Below are positions 43,131-43,577 of a stretch of 43,577 bases of DNA, piece after piece. The translations under genes and the position numbers were made by a program. The notes under the pieces were generated by a model. The model ran no database searches. It had not been told where the DNA came from and was given only the letters and a program-made list of their open reading frames with translations. The DNA is from Pontibacter diazotrophicus (GTDB lineage: Bacteria; Bacteroidota; Bacteroidia; Cytophagales; Hymenobacteraceae), in contig NZ_QRGR01000043.1 in the NCBI RefSeq assembly GCF_003367245.1, positions 1 through 43,577 of the forward strand, in the 5' to 3' direction. Each line of letters starts with the position of its first letter. The first letter of the stretch is position 1.

Positions 43131-43248
43131 ACCACTACCACCATGTAACCTGATGTGTTTCAAGGGGAGCTCCTGCTAGCGCTATGAAAGCCTGCCAAGG
43201 AACTCCCCAACACATGCTTTCAACTACCTCCTCCTAACCGAATAACAT

Positions 43249-43485
43249 ATGATTAAAGAGTTACCCATAATGAAACTCTGCCTTGCCCTTGTGATCGCTT
43301 TTGTTGCTTTCAGCAGCCAGAGCAAAGCCCAGACACTGCAAAGGCAGGGCATTGGGAGTGCCGGCAACCATATCCTCGCCGATGGGATACTGGTTCAACA
43401 AACTATCGGGCAGCCCTATGCCACTGTCGGTTACCGCGATGATGCTATTACTGAACTTGCAACAATAAATTGGACAAAGGATTAA
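43249..43485 (+). pseudogene. Secreted protein gene truncated by an IS3-family element
   Basis: The N-terminus has a signal peptide (MKLCLALVIAFVAFSSQSKAQ, from the ATG at 43270 or seven residues upstream). It then reads QTLQRQGIGSAGNHILADGILVQQTIGQPYATVGYRDD, which looks like the start of Bacteroidota exported proteins that often end in a T9SS sorting domain. The open frame stops after 78 codons. Its last ~10 codons seem to belong to the end of the IS3 element that follows, so the original C-terminus is lost. Confidence 0.6.
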
Positions 43486-43577
43486 GCTGCTAAATGTTTA
43501 ACATTTCTTCCATTTGTTTGGGTGTACGGTATCCCAGACTTGAATGGAGTCTTTCTCTGTTGTAGAAGATCTCGATG
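43445..43577 (-). mobile_element. Right-edge fragment of an IS3-family insertion sequence
   Basis: The end of an IS3-family element lies here and continues beyond the window. Its boundary, near TGAACTTGCAACAATAAATT (43451-43470), is an estimate, since the other end is not in view. The transposase gene in it is described separately. Confidence 0.6.
43490..43577 (-). CDS. IS3-family transposase OrfB, C-terminal part
   Basis: On the minus strand the sequence reads IEIFYNRERLHSSLGYRTPKQMEEMLNI and ends at the TAG at 43490-43492. This is the conserved C-terminal end of IS3-family integrase-type transposases (IExFYNRxRxHSxLGYxTP). The rest lies outside the window. The frame is intact, unlike the degraded relative at 10870-10965. 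Confidence 0.85.
   Translation of the reverse strand, partial: IEIFYNRERLHSSLGYRTPKQMEEMLNI

Noticed and set aside
1..43577. CRISPR arrays and tRNA or rRNA genes
   Set aside because: I saw no regularly spaced repeats outside the IS21 ends and no sequence resembling tRNA or rRNA.

Overview
The window looks like a chromosomal piece of a Bacteroidota bacterium, most likely a Cytophagales/Hymenobacteraceae-type organism. Pointers are promoter-like TAnnTTTG boxes, few Shine-Dalgarno sequences, a TonB-dependent receptor with an N-terminal carboxypeptidase-regulatory-like domain, and corrin-pathway fusions (CobJ-CbiC, CbiG-CbiF, ChlI-ChlD, BluB-CobT) of the kind found in this phylum. The genus cannot be fixed from sequence alone.

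Bases 1-9,600 are an accessory patchwork. An AT-rich stretch holds a truncated DUF4062 protein coupled to a divergent uracil-phosphoribosyltransferase-like protein, then a HipA-like kinase with a DUF3037-like partner. A complete IS21-family element (istA/istB, about 3709-6288) follows. Next come a GC-rich broken DUF3800 gene, a serine recombinase with a palindromic promoter region, and a degraded IS3 OrfA. An old yellow enzyme (minus) and a short-chain dehydrogenase (plus) sit back to back at 8458-10573. The 690-base gap after them carries an IS3 transposase remnant.

Bases 11,266-42,151 hold a nearly complete adenosylcobalamin pathway in four blocks. (1) cobQ, a cobD-like aminotransferase, cbiB and a small ATPase (plus) do late amidation and aminopropanol attachment. 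(2) A cobalamin riboswitch precedes a plus-strand operon: TonB-dependent receptor, SDR-like protein, PduO-type adenosyltransferase, cobI, cobJ-cbiC, cobL, cbiG-cbiF, cobK, cbiD, a UreH-like metal transporter and cbiA. It builds the corrin ring. (3) A second, nearly identical riboswitch on the minus strand precedes a [2Fe-2S] ferredoxin, a second UreH-like transporter, cobN with an N-terminal ferredoxin-like domain, chlID, cobA and cbiX (metal supply, cobalt chelation, first methylation). (4) cobU, bluB-cobT, cobS and cobC (plus) assemble the nucleotide loop.

The ring-forming set is of the anaerobic type (CbiD, CbiG, CbiX; no CobG or CobF). Yet the locus also has a CobN/ChlID late-type chelatase and the oxygen-dependent BluB, so the pathway is a mosaic. 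The window ends with a lipoprotein and a secreted-protein gene cut off by an IS3-family element that runs off the right edge.
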